Source: Arcobacter ellisii
Lineage (GTDB): Bacteria; Campylobacterota; Campylobacteria; Campylobacterales; Arcobacteraceae
Direction: 5' to 3'
NCBI RefSeq assembly: GCF_003544915.1
Contig: NZ_CP032097.1
Coordinates: 2,418,001-2,482,000 of the forward strand
DNA: 64,000 nt
Part shown: one piece after another, positions 9,911-22,090 of the stretch
Numbering within the stretch: the first letter of the stretch is position 1
Layout: each line of letters opens with the position of its first letter
The notes under the pieces: generated by a model
Database searches by the model: none
What the model was told of the DNA's origin: nothing
What the model saw: only the letters and a program-made list of their open reading frames with translations
Made by a program: the position numbers and the translations under genes

Positions 9911-10678
9911 ATGACATTATTTGATTCTCTAATTTTAGGGATAATTGAAGGTATAACAGAGTTTTTACCAATATCTTCAACTGGACACTTAATTGTTGCA
10001 AGTGAATTTTTAGGAATTGAACAAACAAGTATAAACAAAGCTTTTGAAGTTATCATTCAATTTGCGGCTATTTTAGCTGTAATTTTGAATTATCCTTCAA
10101 AATTTACTTTTTCACATATAAATTTATGGACAAAAGTTTTAATTGCATTTTTACCTATTGCAATAATTGGTTTTATTTTTTCAAAACAAGTAAAAGAGTT
10201 ATTTTCAATAGAAATTGTTGCTTGGATGTTTATTATTGGTGGAGTAATATTTTTAATTGTTGAAAAATTTTACGATGAAAAAACTACTCATACTTTAGAT
10301 GTTGAAGATGTTACATATAAACAAGCAGCTTGGATTGGATTTGCACAAATATTTGCATTGATTCCAGGAACTTCTAGAGCTGGTTCAAGTATTATTGGAG
10401 CAATGCTTGTTGGATTAAATAGAAAAACAAGTGCTGAATTTTCTTTTTTACTTGCCTTTCCTGTTATGTGTGCAACAACAGCTTATGATTTGTTAAAGCA
10501 CCATAATGAGATTTTAGTAGGTGCAAATCTTTTAAATTTAGCAACAGGATTTGTTGTATCTTTTATTGTTGCATTTCTTGCAATAAAACTATTTCTGAAA
10601 TTCCTTGAAAACTTTACTTTTGTTGCCTTTGGAATTTACAGAATAATTTTTGGAATCTTACTTCTTATTATTTTCTAA
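9911..10678 (+). CDS. uppP: Undecaprenyl-diphosphatase (UppP/BacA)
   Basis: Integral membrane phosphatase that regenerates undecaprenyl phosphate for cell-wall synthesis and can give bacitracin resistance. Motif 1 is the acidic [15 protein letters not shown] near residues 15-30, and motif 2 is [10 protein letters not shown] near 157-166. At 255 residues with about eight helices it has normal length. The ATG follows the mqnA stop with no gap. Its 3' end overlaps the convergent murG by 21 bases. Confidence 0.95.
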   Translation: MTLFDSLILGIIEGITEFLPISSTGHLIVASEFLGIEQTSINKAFEVIIQFAAILAVILNYPSKFTFSHINLWTKVLIAFLPIAIIGFIFSKQVKELFSIEIVAWMFIIGGVIFLIVEKFYDEKTTHTLDVEDVTYKQAAWIGFAQIFALIPGTSRAGSSIIGAMLVGLNRKTSAEFSFLLAFPVMCATTAYDLLKHHNEILVGANLLNLATGFVVSFIVAFLAIKLFLKFLENFTFVAFGIYRIIFGILLLIIF

Positions 10679-11689
10679 AATAATATTTACTATCAAAGCA
10701 ATAGCATTTGGACTTATAGAACTTATAAGTTCAATGCTAATTTTATGAATATCAGATTTTAAAGCTTCAAAAAAATACTCTTCACTTAACTCTTCTTCTC
10801 TTTGTAAAAAACACAAACCTTTATCTTTTAAAACTTTTGCATTGTAATACTGATGATCACCAGCTGCATGTTTAAAAGGAATAAAAAAAGTTGGTAAAGA
10901 ATTTGCACATAATTCCCAAAGCGTTGAAGCTCCTGCCCTACTCACTGCAAAATCAGCTTTTGACATTTTTGAAGGTATCTCTTTTGAAAAATCAAATACA
11001 TCAGCATTTATATTTAACTTTTCATACTCATTTTTTACTCTTTCAAAATCACTTTTTCCAGTTTGATGAATTATATTAATTCCCATTTCATTGAGTTTTG
11101 GAGCAACTTTTAAAGCAAAATCATTTATACAAATAGCTCCTTGTGAACCACCAAAAAATGCAACAGTTTTAACTTTATCTCTTACTCTTGCACTATTAAA
11201 AAATTCATTAGAAACAGGATAATCTTTTACTAAAGAATTTTCATCAAATGAAGAAAAAATTTCAGTAGCAAATTTTGAAGTTATTTCATTTAATTTACCC
11301 ATTTTTGAGTTTTGCTCATGAATATATAATTTACAATTCATTTTTAATATAGAAGCAAAAGTTGCAGCAGCAGCTGAAAATCCACCTACACTAACAACAG
11401 TTTTAATATTATATTTTGAATATAAGCTCAAACAGTAAATTGTTTTAGAAAAAATATTAAATAATGAAAGAAACTTTCCAAAACCTTTTTTATTTACGAC
11501 ACCTTTAGTATCTAAAAATATTGCTTTTTTTAATCTTCTATCATGTTCAAACCAAGCTTTATCTTGACCATTTGAAGAACCGATAAAAATTACATTTATT
11601 CCTCTATTAAAAAATTCTTCAATAAAAGCATCTGCAACTTTTAAATGTCCACCTGTTCCACCACCAGTTATAACAACTGTTTCCATCAT
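10658..11689 (-). CDS. murG: UDP-GlcNAc:lipid I GlcNAc transferase (MurG)
   Basis: Peripheral inner-membrane GT28 enzyme converting lipid I to lipid II. Its 343 residues open with TGGGTGGHL (glycine-rich loop 1) and contain [18 protein letters not shown], the second G-loop FFGGSQGA and [11 protein letters not shown], which contacts UDP-GlcNAc. The ATG overlaps the ftsW stop by 4 bases. In many bacteria murG follows ftsW in the dcw cluster; here the pair survives but is detached from murD and mraY. Confidence 0.95.
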   Translation of the reverse strand: MMETVVITGGGTGGHLKVADAFIEEFFNRGINVIFIGSSNGQDKAWFEHDRRLKKAIFLDTKGVVNKKGFGKFLSLFNIFSKTIYCLSLYSKYNIKTVVSVGGFSAAAATFASILKMNCKLYIHEQNSKMGKLNEITSKFATEIFSSFDENSLVKDYPVSNEFFNSARVRDKVKTVAFFGGSQGAICINDFALKVAPKLNEMGINIIHQTGKSDFERVKNEYEKLNINADVFDFSKEIPSKMSKADFAVSRAGASTLWELCANSLPTFFIPFKHAAGDHQYYNAKVLKDKGLCFLQREEELSEEYFFEALKSDIHKISIELISSISPNAIALIVNIILENNKK

Positions 11690-12933
11690 TTAATCTTCAC
11701 CTTTTTTTTAACTTCCTCTTCTTTTACAACTCTGCTAATAGATAAAACTAAACCTATGGAAATTGCCATTGCAAGCATTGAAGAACCTCCATAAGATAAA
11801 AATGGTACAGCAATACCTTTAATTGGAATCATTCCTGAAATTCCATATGAATTTATTAAAAAAGCAATAATAATCATTAGGGCGATTCCAAGAGTAAATA
11901 GATGATAAATTGGATTTTCTACTCTTCTACTTATTCTAAAAATTCTCCAAATAATTACAAATAAAATAGATGTTATTGCCATCAAACCAAATAAACCAAC
12001 TTCTTCTGTAATTCCTGCTAGTACAAAGTCTGTATGAACTTCAGATAAAAATCCTACTTTTATATCCCCAAGGGCAACACCTTGACCAAAGAAACCACCA
12101 TTATGAATAGCATTTAAAGAGTGAGAAACTTGATAAGGTTCAGGTAATTCATCAATTCTTAAATATGGTTCTGCCCAAGATGGTAAAACAGATAAAATCC
12201 CATCTTGAACCATCGCCCACCAAGAGTGAATTCTTTTAATCCTATGAGGTGCAGCAATAATTAATCCAACTAAACCAACTAAAGCAATTGCACCTAAAGC
12301 CAAAAATATTTTAAATGACCTATTTGCAAATATTAATAAAGCAACAAGAATTAATCCTAATAAAACAACTTGACCTAAATCTTTTTGTAAAAATGCAATA
12401 ACAAAAACAACAACAAAAAAAGTTAAAAAATATGGAGCAAGAAGTAATACTTCTTCTTTCAATCCGATTTTTTTAGGTTGAAAAATAACCTTTCTATGAA
12501 AAGACCAAGATAAAAAATAGATAAATCCAATTTTGAAAAACTCAACAGGTGACAAAGAAAACCCTGGAAGTCTAATCCATCTATTTGCTCCTCCTGAAGC
12601 TGTTACTAATGAACCTGGCAAAAAAGGCATTGCTATCATTAGAAGAAAAAATATTATAAATAAATTCATACCAACTTTTTCAACTATTTTATCTGGATCC
12701 ACTAAAGAGAGTGTCCACATAATCAATATAGAAACTATCCCAACTAATCCTTGTCTTATGAAAAAGTGAAATTCATCATAACCAAAAAATTCCACTGTAT
12801 ATATTGTTAGAGAATAGGAAAATATTATACTTATTATTATCAATAATGACACCAATATAAACAATGTATAATCGGCTTCACTACTATTCATATTATTATT
12901 AATTGCTTTAATCTTACTTTTGTTAAAATTCAT
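11686..12933 (-). CDS. ftsW: Lipid II polymerase / cell-division protein FtsW
   Basis: SEDS-family glycosyltransferase of the divisome, working with FtsI. It has 415 residues and about ten membrane helices. Diagnostic stretches are ANRWIRLPGFSLSPVEFFK, FLQKDLGQ, the large periplasmic loop with YQVSHSLNAI, LSEVHTDFVLAGITEE and a C-terminal PFLSYGGSSM. An alternative in-frame ATG exists at 12891; I keep 12933 as the longer form. It is divergent from ftsI, its usual partner, with only 28 bases between starts. Confidence 0.93.
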   Translation of the reverse strand: MNFNKSKIKAINNNMNSSEADYTLFILVSLLIIISIIFSYSLTIYTVEFFGYDEFHFFIRQGLVGIVSILIMWTLSLVDPDKIVEKVGMNLFIIFFLLMIAMPFLPGSLVTASGGANRWIRLPGFSLSPVEFFKIGFIYFLSWSFHRKVIFQPKKIGLKEEVLLLAPYFLTFFVVVFVIAFLQKDLGQVVLLGLILVALLIFANRSFKIFLALGAIALVGLVGLIIAAPHRIKRIHSWWAMVQDGILSVLPSWAEPYLRIDELPEPYQVSHSLNAIHNGGFFGQGVALGDIKVGFLSEVHTDFVLAGITEEVGLFGLMAITSILFVIIWRIFRISRRVENPIYHLFTLGIALMIIIAFLINSYGISGMIPIKGIAVPFLSYGGSSMLAMAISIGLVLSISRVVKEEEVKKKVKIK

Positions 12934-12961
12934 TTCTCATTATATAATAATATGGATAAAT

Positions 12962-14818
12962 ATGTCTTCAAATAAAATTGAAAAAGTCGATAAAACAAAA
13001 AAAATAGTTATACTATTTTTACTAATATTCTTATTTCTTTGCATTCTAATGATTTCAGTGTTTAGAACTATCTCAGAAAAGAGACATCTTCCCTCTTTAC
13101 AAGGTGAAAAAAATGAACTTGCAGTTAGAGGAGATATAATAAGTGAAGATAATTTTAAAATTGCTTCATCTAAAAAACTATATAAAGCTGCAATTGATAC
13201 AAGACATCTTGACCCAAATAAAAAAGAGTTATTTCTTAACCTATTTTCTATTTATAGTAATACAGAGTATGAAGTTTTAAAAGAGAGATTAATAGAGGGA
13301 GAAAAAAATCCTGGTAATTTAGTTTTATCATATGGAATTGACTCAAGATCAGCCAAAAACTTAAAAGAATTAGCTTTCAAATTAGTTCAATTAGATGTTT
13401 TTACAAGTAGAATGGTAAATGGAACAAAAATTCTAAGAGGATTAACAATAAGTGAAAGTGGAGAAAAAAGAACATTTTCATATAACGATACATTAACTCC
13501 TGTTGTAGGATATATTTCAAAATATGAATCTGAATTAGGAAAAACAAAAGTAAATGGAATAAAAGGTTTAGAAAGACATTATAACAAGGTTTTAAATCAA
13601 TCAAAAGATGGTGTTTTACAAGGAGATAGAGATGTATTATCATATATCTCTTTTGATAAAAATTCTATTATTAGAAAAAGAATTGATGGTGCAACATTAA
13701 ATTTGAATATTCCACTAAAACTTCAAAAAAATAATGAAACAACTCTTGATGTATATAAAGAAAAATTGGGTGCAGATGAAATTATTGTATCTATAATGGA
13801 GAGTAAAACTGGTAAAATCTTAACTATGGCTTCATCAAACAGATTTAATCCTGAAAAAATTAGAAAAGAGGATATTGGTTCATTAAATGTTAATGCAGTT
13901 GAATATCAATTTGAACCAGGTTCTGTTGTGAAACCTTTATCAATTGCAATTGCTATGGATAAAGGGCTTATAAAAAAGAATGAAAGTTTCCCTGCATATA
14001 ATTCAGGTGGTGGGAAAGGTGTATATAAAATTGGAAGATTTAATATAAAAGATGACCATGCTTTTTCAAAAAGTTACTTATCACTTGAAGATATTGTTAT
14101 TTATTCTTCAAATATTGGAACTTTACAAATTGCCCAAAGATTAACTGGTCCTGAATTTTTTGAAGGCATGAAAAGATTTGGTTTTACAAGAAAAACTGGA
14201 ATTGATTTACCATATGAGAAAAAAGGTGTAATGCCAAAAGTTTGGCAATTCTCAGCAGGTGACAAAGAAAAAAGAGATAATGTATTTAAAGCAACAGTAT
14301 CTTTTGGACAAGGTATGACAGCAACATTTATTCAATTATTAAAAGCTTATTCAATTTTTAATAATGATGGGCAAATGATTACTCCAAGAATAGTTAATTA
14401 TTTAACACATGATGGAAATAAATATAAACCATATGAGGATAAACCAGAAAAAATTGTATCAAAAGAGACAGCAGATGCAATGAAAAAAATGTTAATTAAA
14501 ACTGTAACAGATGGAACAGGAAAATCTGCAAAAATAGATGGTTTAGAAATTGGTGGGAAAACAGGAACAGCACAAATTGCAAGAGGTGGAAAATATCTTA
14601 AAAAATATATTTCATCATTTTTTGGATTTGTAAATGATGATAAAGGAAATTCCTATACAATTGGAGTAACTGTAATTAATCCAATCTCAACAGGTACTCA
14701 TTGGTATTATTATTATGCTTCTTGGTCAGCTGTACCTGTGTTTAAAGAAATCGTTCAAAACTTAGTAAAGTTAAACTATTTAACACCTAAAGAAGGTATA
14801 ATTCCAGAAAAAAAATAA
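12962..14818 (+). CDS. ftsI: Penicillin-binding protein 3 / FtsI-type transpeptidase
   Basis: Monofunctional class B PBP cross-linking septal peptidoglycan. I start it at 12962 (MSSNKIEK, 618 residues) because an upstream ATG at 12920 would run over the ftsW start codon. One helix (about 15-37) anchors it. AVRGDI begins the dimerisation domain. The transpeptidase motifs are SVVK in FEPGSVVKPL, SSN, and KTGT in GGKTGTAQIA. The divergent placement beside ftsW supports FtsI rather than PBP2. A cyclophilin gene follows after 8 bases. Confidence 0.9.
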   Translation: MSSNKIEKVDKTKKIVILFLLIFLFLCILMISVFRTISEKRHLPSLQGEKNELAVRGDIISEDNFKIASSKKLYKAAIDTRHLDPNKKELFLNLFSIYSNTEYEVLKERLIEGEKNPGNLVLSYGIDSRSAKNLKELAFKLVQLDVFTSRMVNGTKILRGLTISESGEKRTFSYNDTLTPVVGYISKYESELGKTKVNGIKGLERHYNKVLNQSKDGVLQGDRDVLSYISFDKNSIIRKRIDGATLNLNIPLKLQKNNETTLDVYKEKLGADEIIVSIMESKTGKILTMASSNRFNPEKIRKEDIGSLNVNAVEYQFEPGSVVKPLSIAIAMDKGLIKKNESFPAYNSGGGKGVYKIGRFNIKDDHAFSKSYLSLEDIVIYSSNIGTLQIAQRLTGPEFFEGMKRFGFTRKTGIDLPYEKKGVMPKVWQFSAGDKEKRDNVFKATVSFGQGMTATFIQLLKAYSIFNNDGQMITPRIVNYLTHDGNKYKPYEDKPEKIVSKETADAMKKMLIKTVTDGTGKSAKIDGLEIGGKTGTAQIARGGKYLKKYISSFFGFVNDDKGNSYTIGVTVINPISTGTHWYYYYASWSAVPVFKEIVQNLVKLNYLTPKEGIIPEKK

Positions 14819-14826
14819 GGATTAAT

Positions 14827-15336
14827 ATGTTTGGATTTAAAAAAGAATTAAAAGAATACAACTATTCAAAAGAAGAATTATCAAAATTTAATTATGCAAA
14901 AATCACTACTGAAAAAGGTGTAATTTGGGTAAAACTTTTTAATGAAGAAACACCAATTGCAGTATCAAATTTTGCTACATTAGCTAATGATGGTTTTTAT
15001 AATGGACTAAATTTTCATAGAGTAATTCCAGGATTTATGGCTCAAGGTGGTTGCCCTGAAGGTTCAGGAATGGGTGGACCAGGTTGGTCTATAAAATGTG
15101 AAATTGATGCACCTAAACAAATACATAATAGAGGTTCATTATCAATGGCTCATGCAGGTAGAAATACAGGAGGAAGTCAATTCTTTATATGTTTTGTACC
15201 TTGCCCTCATCTAAATAATCATCATACAGTATTTGGTGGAATTGAAGAGAATGATACAGATAGCTTTGCAACACTTGATTCAATTAAACAAAATGATAAA
15301 ATTATTTCTATTGAGATTTTTGAAAAAAGAGATTAA
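14827..15336 (+). CDS. Peptidyl-prolyl cis-trans isomerase, cyclophilin type
   Basis: Cyclophilin of 169 residues without a signal peptide, hence probably cytoplasmic PpiB-like. Core motifs are FHRVIPGFMAQGG, the active-site Arg and Phe in that stretch, GSLSMAHAGRNTGGSQFFI and HTVFGGI. The first ~25 residues are a charged extension. It speeds prolyl isomerisation in protein folding. It is co-directional with ftsI and closed by an intrinsic terminator. Confidence 0.93.
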   Translation: MFGFKKELKEYNYSKEELSKFNYAKITTEKGVIWVKLFNEETPIAVSNFATLANDGFYNGLNFHRVIPGFMAQGGCPEGSGMGGPGWSIKCEIDAPKQIHNRGSLSMAHAGRNTGGSQFFICFVPCPHLNNHHTVFGGIEENDTDSFATLDSIKQNDKIISIEIFEKRD

Positions 15337-15362
15337 TTATAATAAATTGATTTTGAAAAGGG

Positions 15363-15401
15363 AAAAAGGGAAGGAACGAGAAGTTTCTTCCCCTTTTTTT
15401 A
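15363..15401 (+). terminator. Intrinsic terminator after the cyclophilin gene
   Basis: The inverted repeat AAAAAGGGAAGGAAC / GTTTCTTCCCCTTTTTTT, with one G-U pair and a short loop, is followed by a run of T. It ends the ftsI-cyclophilin transcript. Confidence 0.85.
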
Positions 15402-15698
15402 TGTTAAAAAAACTAATATAAAATAATATACCTAATAGTCCAATAAAAAAGCTCTAATCTAATTTCTGAGAAAAAAACAATAATAAGTATTCTAAAAGAA
15501 TAAAATACTTTATAGAGTAAATATAAGAAAAAAGTCTAAAAAGGTAAAGTATTGGATATTAAATACTATTCAATAAAAAAGCAAAAGAAATAAATGTAAA
15601 AGAATTAATAAAGAAAACCGAAGAAAGTAAAAATAGTGATAAAAAGAAAAAGCAAATAATGAAATGGGGAAAAGGCTAGGTGTTTAGGGGGGGGGTGT
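15402..15698. other. Gene-free purine-rich spacer with a G9 tract
   Basis: About 300 bases between two terminators without a credible gene. The plus strand is mostly A and G. Near 15540-15680 two short frames, if joined by removing one base at an A6 run, would give about 40 Lys/Glu-rich residues ending WGKG, which could be a decayed gene end. A run of nine G occupies 15687-15695, unusual in such AT-rich DNA. Confidence 0.5.
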
Positions 15699-15756
15699 AA
15701 AAAAAAAGCTTCTTCCAAGAAGAACTTGAGTAAGGAGTTCAAATTGGAAAAAGCTT
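15699..15756 (-). terminator. rRNA operon terminator
   Basis: On the minus strand, AAGCTTTTTCCAA (15756-15744) pairs with TTGGAAGAAGCTT (15719-15707), 13 bp with one G-U, and a run of nine T follows. The loop contains a smaller GAACT/AGTTC stem. It sits just downstream of the 5S gene and is the natural end of the rRNA transcript. Confidence 0.88.
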
Positions 15757-15775
15757 TGTGTGTAAAAAACTCAAG

Positions 15776-15892
15776 AGCTGGCAGCGGCCTACGTTTCCAC
15801 CAGGGGACCCGGCAGTATTATCGGCGATGAAGTGCTTGACTTCCAGGTTCGGAATGGGACTGGGTATTTCCACTTCTCTATAGCCACCAGCA
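15776..15892 (-). rRNA. rrf: 5S ribosomal RNA
   Basis: The minus strand reads CTGGTGGCTATAGAGAAGTG at the 5' side, then CCCATTCCGAACCTGGAAG, and ends CCGCTGCCAG. The two ends pair (CTGG.GGC with GC.CCAG) and the conserved GAAC loop is present. About 117 nt; the ends are accurate to a few bases. Confidence 0.92.
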
Positions 15893-15894
15893 AA

Positions 15895-15935
15895 GTTGAG
15901 TATTAAATCTAAAAAAAATAAACTTAATACTCAAC
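15895..15935 (-). other. Hairpin in the 23S-5S spacer
   Basis: The 12-bp perfect arms GTTGAGTATTAA (15895-15906) and TTAATACTCAAC (15924-15935) enclose a 17-base loop just upstream of 5S. A processing signal for 5S maturation is the likely role. Confidence 0.6.
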
Positions 15936-15955
15936 TCGTAAGGAGTTAAGAAAAA

Positions 15956-16033
15956 ATAATGTTAAAGTCTTTCACAATTTTTGTCTATCAAATATATAAG
16001 ATATACATTTAATAAGATAGTAAACCAAAGAAT
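15956..16033 (-). other. 3' arms of the 23S precursor processing stem
   Basis: Two blocks downstream of 23S are complementary to blocks upstream of it. The 17-base block 15956-15972 pairs perfectly with 19150-19166. TTTAATAAGATAGTA (16008-16022) plus CCAAAGAA pairs with 18986-19010, with one bulged base. They would form nested stems bringing the two 23S ends together, the classic RNase III substrate. Confidence 0.75.
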
Positions 16034-16037
16034 TTGT

Positions 16038-18942
<2,905 letters not shown>

Positions 18943-19267
18943 TTATTAATAAATAGAGTTAAACTCTATCGCATTTTTGATAATATTCTTTGGCTACTAT
19001 CTTATTAAACATATTATTTAAAATATATCCAATAAAATAATGTTGTGTTCTATCTAATTTCTTAGATATGAAATTTTTTTTGTTTTAAATTATTTAATCT
19101 ATATAAAAATCTCTTTTTATATCTATTATTTAATTCTTACGAAAAAATTAAAGACTTTAACATTATATTTTTAAATATCGTTTTGATTTTGAAAATCAAA
19201 TATAAATTCAATCTCTTATTGAACTTATATTTAACTTCTTAAATCTGATGAACTTATTAGTTATAGG
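18943..19267 (-). other. tRNA-Ala to 23S spacer with processing-stem 5' arms
   Basis: Gene-free, AT-rich spacer of 325 bases. It contains the upstream arms of the 23S stem (18986-19010 and 19150-19166). It also has a separate hairpin at 19198-19232 with arms AAATATAA/TTATATTT and TTCAAT/ATTGAA and a single mismatch. A boxA-like GTCTTTAAT lies on the minus strand overlapping 19150-19160, which is only a weak match. Confidence 0.65.
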
Positions 19268-19343
19268 TGGTGGAGAATAGCGGGATCGAACCGCTGACCT
19301 CCTGCGTGCAAAGCAGGCGCTCTCCCAGCTGAGCTAATTCCCC
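19268..19343 (-). tRNA. tRNA-Ala (anticodon TGC)
   Basis: The 76-nt cloverleaf on the minus strand starts GGGGAATTAGCTCAGCTGGG, has the anticodon loop CTTTGCACG (TGC), the T-arm GGTTCGATCC and an encoded CCA at 19270-19268. It is a typical spacer tRNA of rRNA operons. Confidence 0.97.
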
Positions 19344-19374
19344 AACCTAAATTAATCTTTACTAGATTATTTAA

Positions 19375-19451
19375 TGGTGGGCCTATCAGGACTTGAACCT
19401 GAGACCTCACGATTATCAGTCGAGCGCTCTAGCCAGCTGAGCTATAGGCCC
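19375..19451 (-). tRNA. tRNA-Ile (anticodon GAT)
   Basis: The 77-nt cloverleaf on the minus strand starts GGGCCTATAGCTCAGCTGGC, has the anticodon loop CTGATAATC (GAT), the T-arm GGTTCAAGTCC and ends GGCCCACCA with encoded CCA. It lies between 16S and tRNA-Ala. Confidence 0.97.
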
Positions 19452-19532
19452 CTTTACTACCTATTTAAATAATCTTTATAAACCGAATATAAAATCTCTG
19501 GAAGTAAGAAACGAATCTTACTTCTCTCTCTG

Positions 19533-21048
<1,516 letters not shown>

Positions 21049-21215
21049 AATTATAGAGTTTTTGAAACTGACAAATTTTATAACTCTTCAATTACAAAAT
21101 TATCACTCAAATTTTATAGACAAGTATTTGTTTTACCAAATTTTCTTGTTTTTATATTTTTTAACATTTATTCTTATTTTTAATCTAAATAAACATAGAT
21201 TTTTTATAAGAGTTC

Positions 21216-21237
21216 TATATTCGGTTTATAAAGATTA
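21216..21237 (-). other. 16S precursor processing stem, 5' arm (3' arm at 19470-19491)
   Basis: A 22-base block in the leader is perfectly complementary to 19470-19491, between 16S and tRNA-Ile. In the transcript they close a stem around the whole 16S, as expected for RNase III excision of pre-16S. Confidence 0.8.
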
Positions 21238-21257
21238 CTTTACAAACTTTCATTCAT

Positions 21258-21269
21258 TTTTAAAGATCA
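21258..21269 (-). promoter_or_regulatory. boxA-like antitermination element in the rRNA leader
   Basis: The minus strand reads TGATCTTTAAAA, matching 10 of 12 bases of the bacterial boxA consensus TGCTCTTTAACA. It lies about 60-75 bases downstream of the predicted start. NusB/NusE would bind the RNA copy to keep polymerase processive through rRNA. Confidence 0.55.
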
Positions 21270-21338
21270 TTCCAGACTCGATTGAATCGTTTCTCTTCAA
21301 GCTTTTCGTTTGAAGCGTTCCAGTCAAATTGGACGGGA

Positions 21339-21367
21339 ATTATAATAGATTTTTATTTACTTGTCAA
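21339..21367 (-). promoter_or_regulatory. rRNA operon promoter, consensus sigma70 type
   Basis: On the minus strand TTGACA (21367-21362) and TATAAT (21344-21339) are separated by exactly 17 bases, a perfect match to consensus. A GC-rich discriminator (TCCCGTCC) follows, in otherwise AT-rich DNA. Such a discriminator is the hallmark of promoters inhibited in the stringent response. Confidence 0.9.
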
Positions 21368-21475
21368 GAGCTTTTTGTATCTTTTTTCTATTTTTTTTAA
21401 TTTTCTTTAAAATTACAATATTTAATTAGTAAAAAGACATAAATTCTCCTAAATATATCTTCTTTTATTATCTTT

Positions 21476-22090
21476 TTATTCAATAAATCCACTATTTGGA
21501 TAGATTTTTATCTCTTTTTCTTTACCATTCTTTGATTTTATACTTATTTTACACTCTTTTTCTATTTCATATTCATAAAATTCATTTTCAAAATTTGATA
21601 ATTTTGAGTAAATTCGTCCATCACTACCAAAAGAGAGTTGTCCTAAAGATGTCGTACTGTTACAATCTATACTTATATCTTCTATGTTAAATTTTTTTGT
21701 TAATAATACATATTCACTATTTTTTTCATTTTCTTGACAATAATTTGAACTATATATATATTTTTTTGTTAATGGATCTTTTAAAGTATCTTCTATACTT
21801 GGATGTCCAGTTTTATTTTTATCACTATATATTGTAAAGTAGATTCCATCTTCTTTATTTCGGCATCTAAAAAATTTTATTGTCCATCTTTTTTTATGCC
21901 ATAAAGTATCATTTTCATCATATTTATCATCTATCATTGCTTTAAATCTTACATATGATAAATATAATGAAATTCTATTTGTAATCTCGTCAAGTTTGTT
22001 TGGGTTAGTTTTTGGAATAAAAATTGTGTATAAAAAACCTACTAGAGTTATTACTATAATAATTTCTAAAAGGGAAAATGATCTTTTCAT
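21476..22090 (-). CDS. Prepilin-type N-terminal cleavage/methylation domain protein (pseudopilin-like)
   Basis: A protein of 204 residues starting MKRSFSLLEIIIVITLVGFLYT, the class III signal with a short basic leader, Phe at +1 and Glu at +5, followed by one hydrophobic helix. It is thus processed by a prepilin peptidase and probably belongs to a type II secretion or type IV pilus-like assembly. The remainder (soluble, four cysteines) matches nothing I recognise. The start overlaps the stop of the upstream GT39-like gene by 4 bases. No other pilus gene is in the window. Confidence 0.75.
   Translation of the reverse strand: MKRSFSLLEIIIVITLVGFLYTIFIPKTNPNKLDEITNRISLYLSYVRFKAMIDDKYDENDTLWHKKRWTIKFFRCRNKEDGIYFTIYSDKNKTGHPSIEDTLKDPLTKKYIYSSNYCQENEKNSEYVLLTKKFNIEDISIDCNSTTSLGQLSFGSDGRIYSKLSNFENEFYEYEIEKECKISIKSKNGKEKEIKIYPNSGFIE

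Noticed and set aside
12920-12961. Upstream ATG extending FtsI by 14 residues
   Set aside because: It would overlap the ftsW start on the other strand and adds an atypical hydrophobic prefix; ATG 12962 gives the normal N-terminus.
21062-21313. 83-codon frame on the plus strand in the rRNA leader
   Set aside because: It is antisense to the leader with its boxA and processing arm; composition is simple Phe/Leu-rich and it has no ribosome site.
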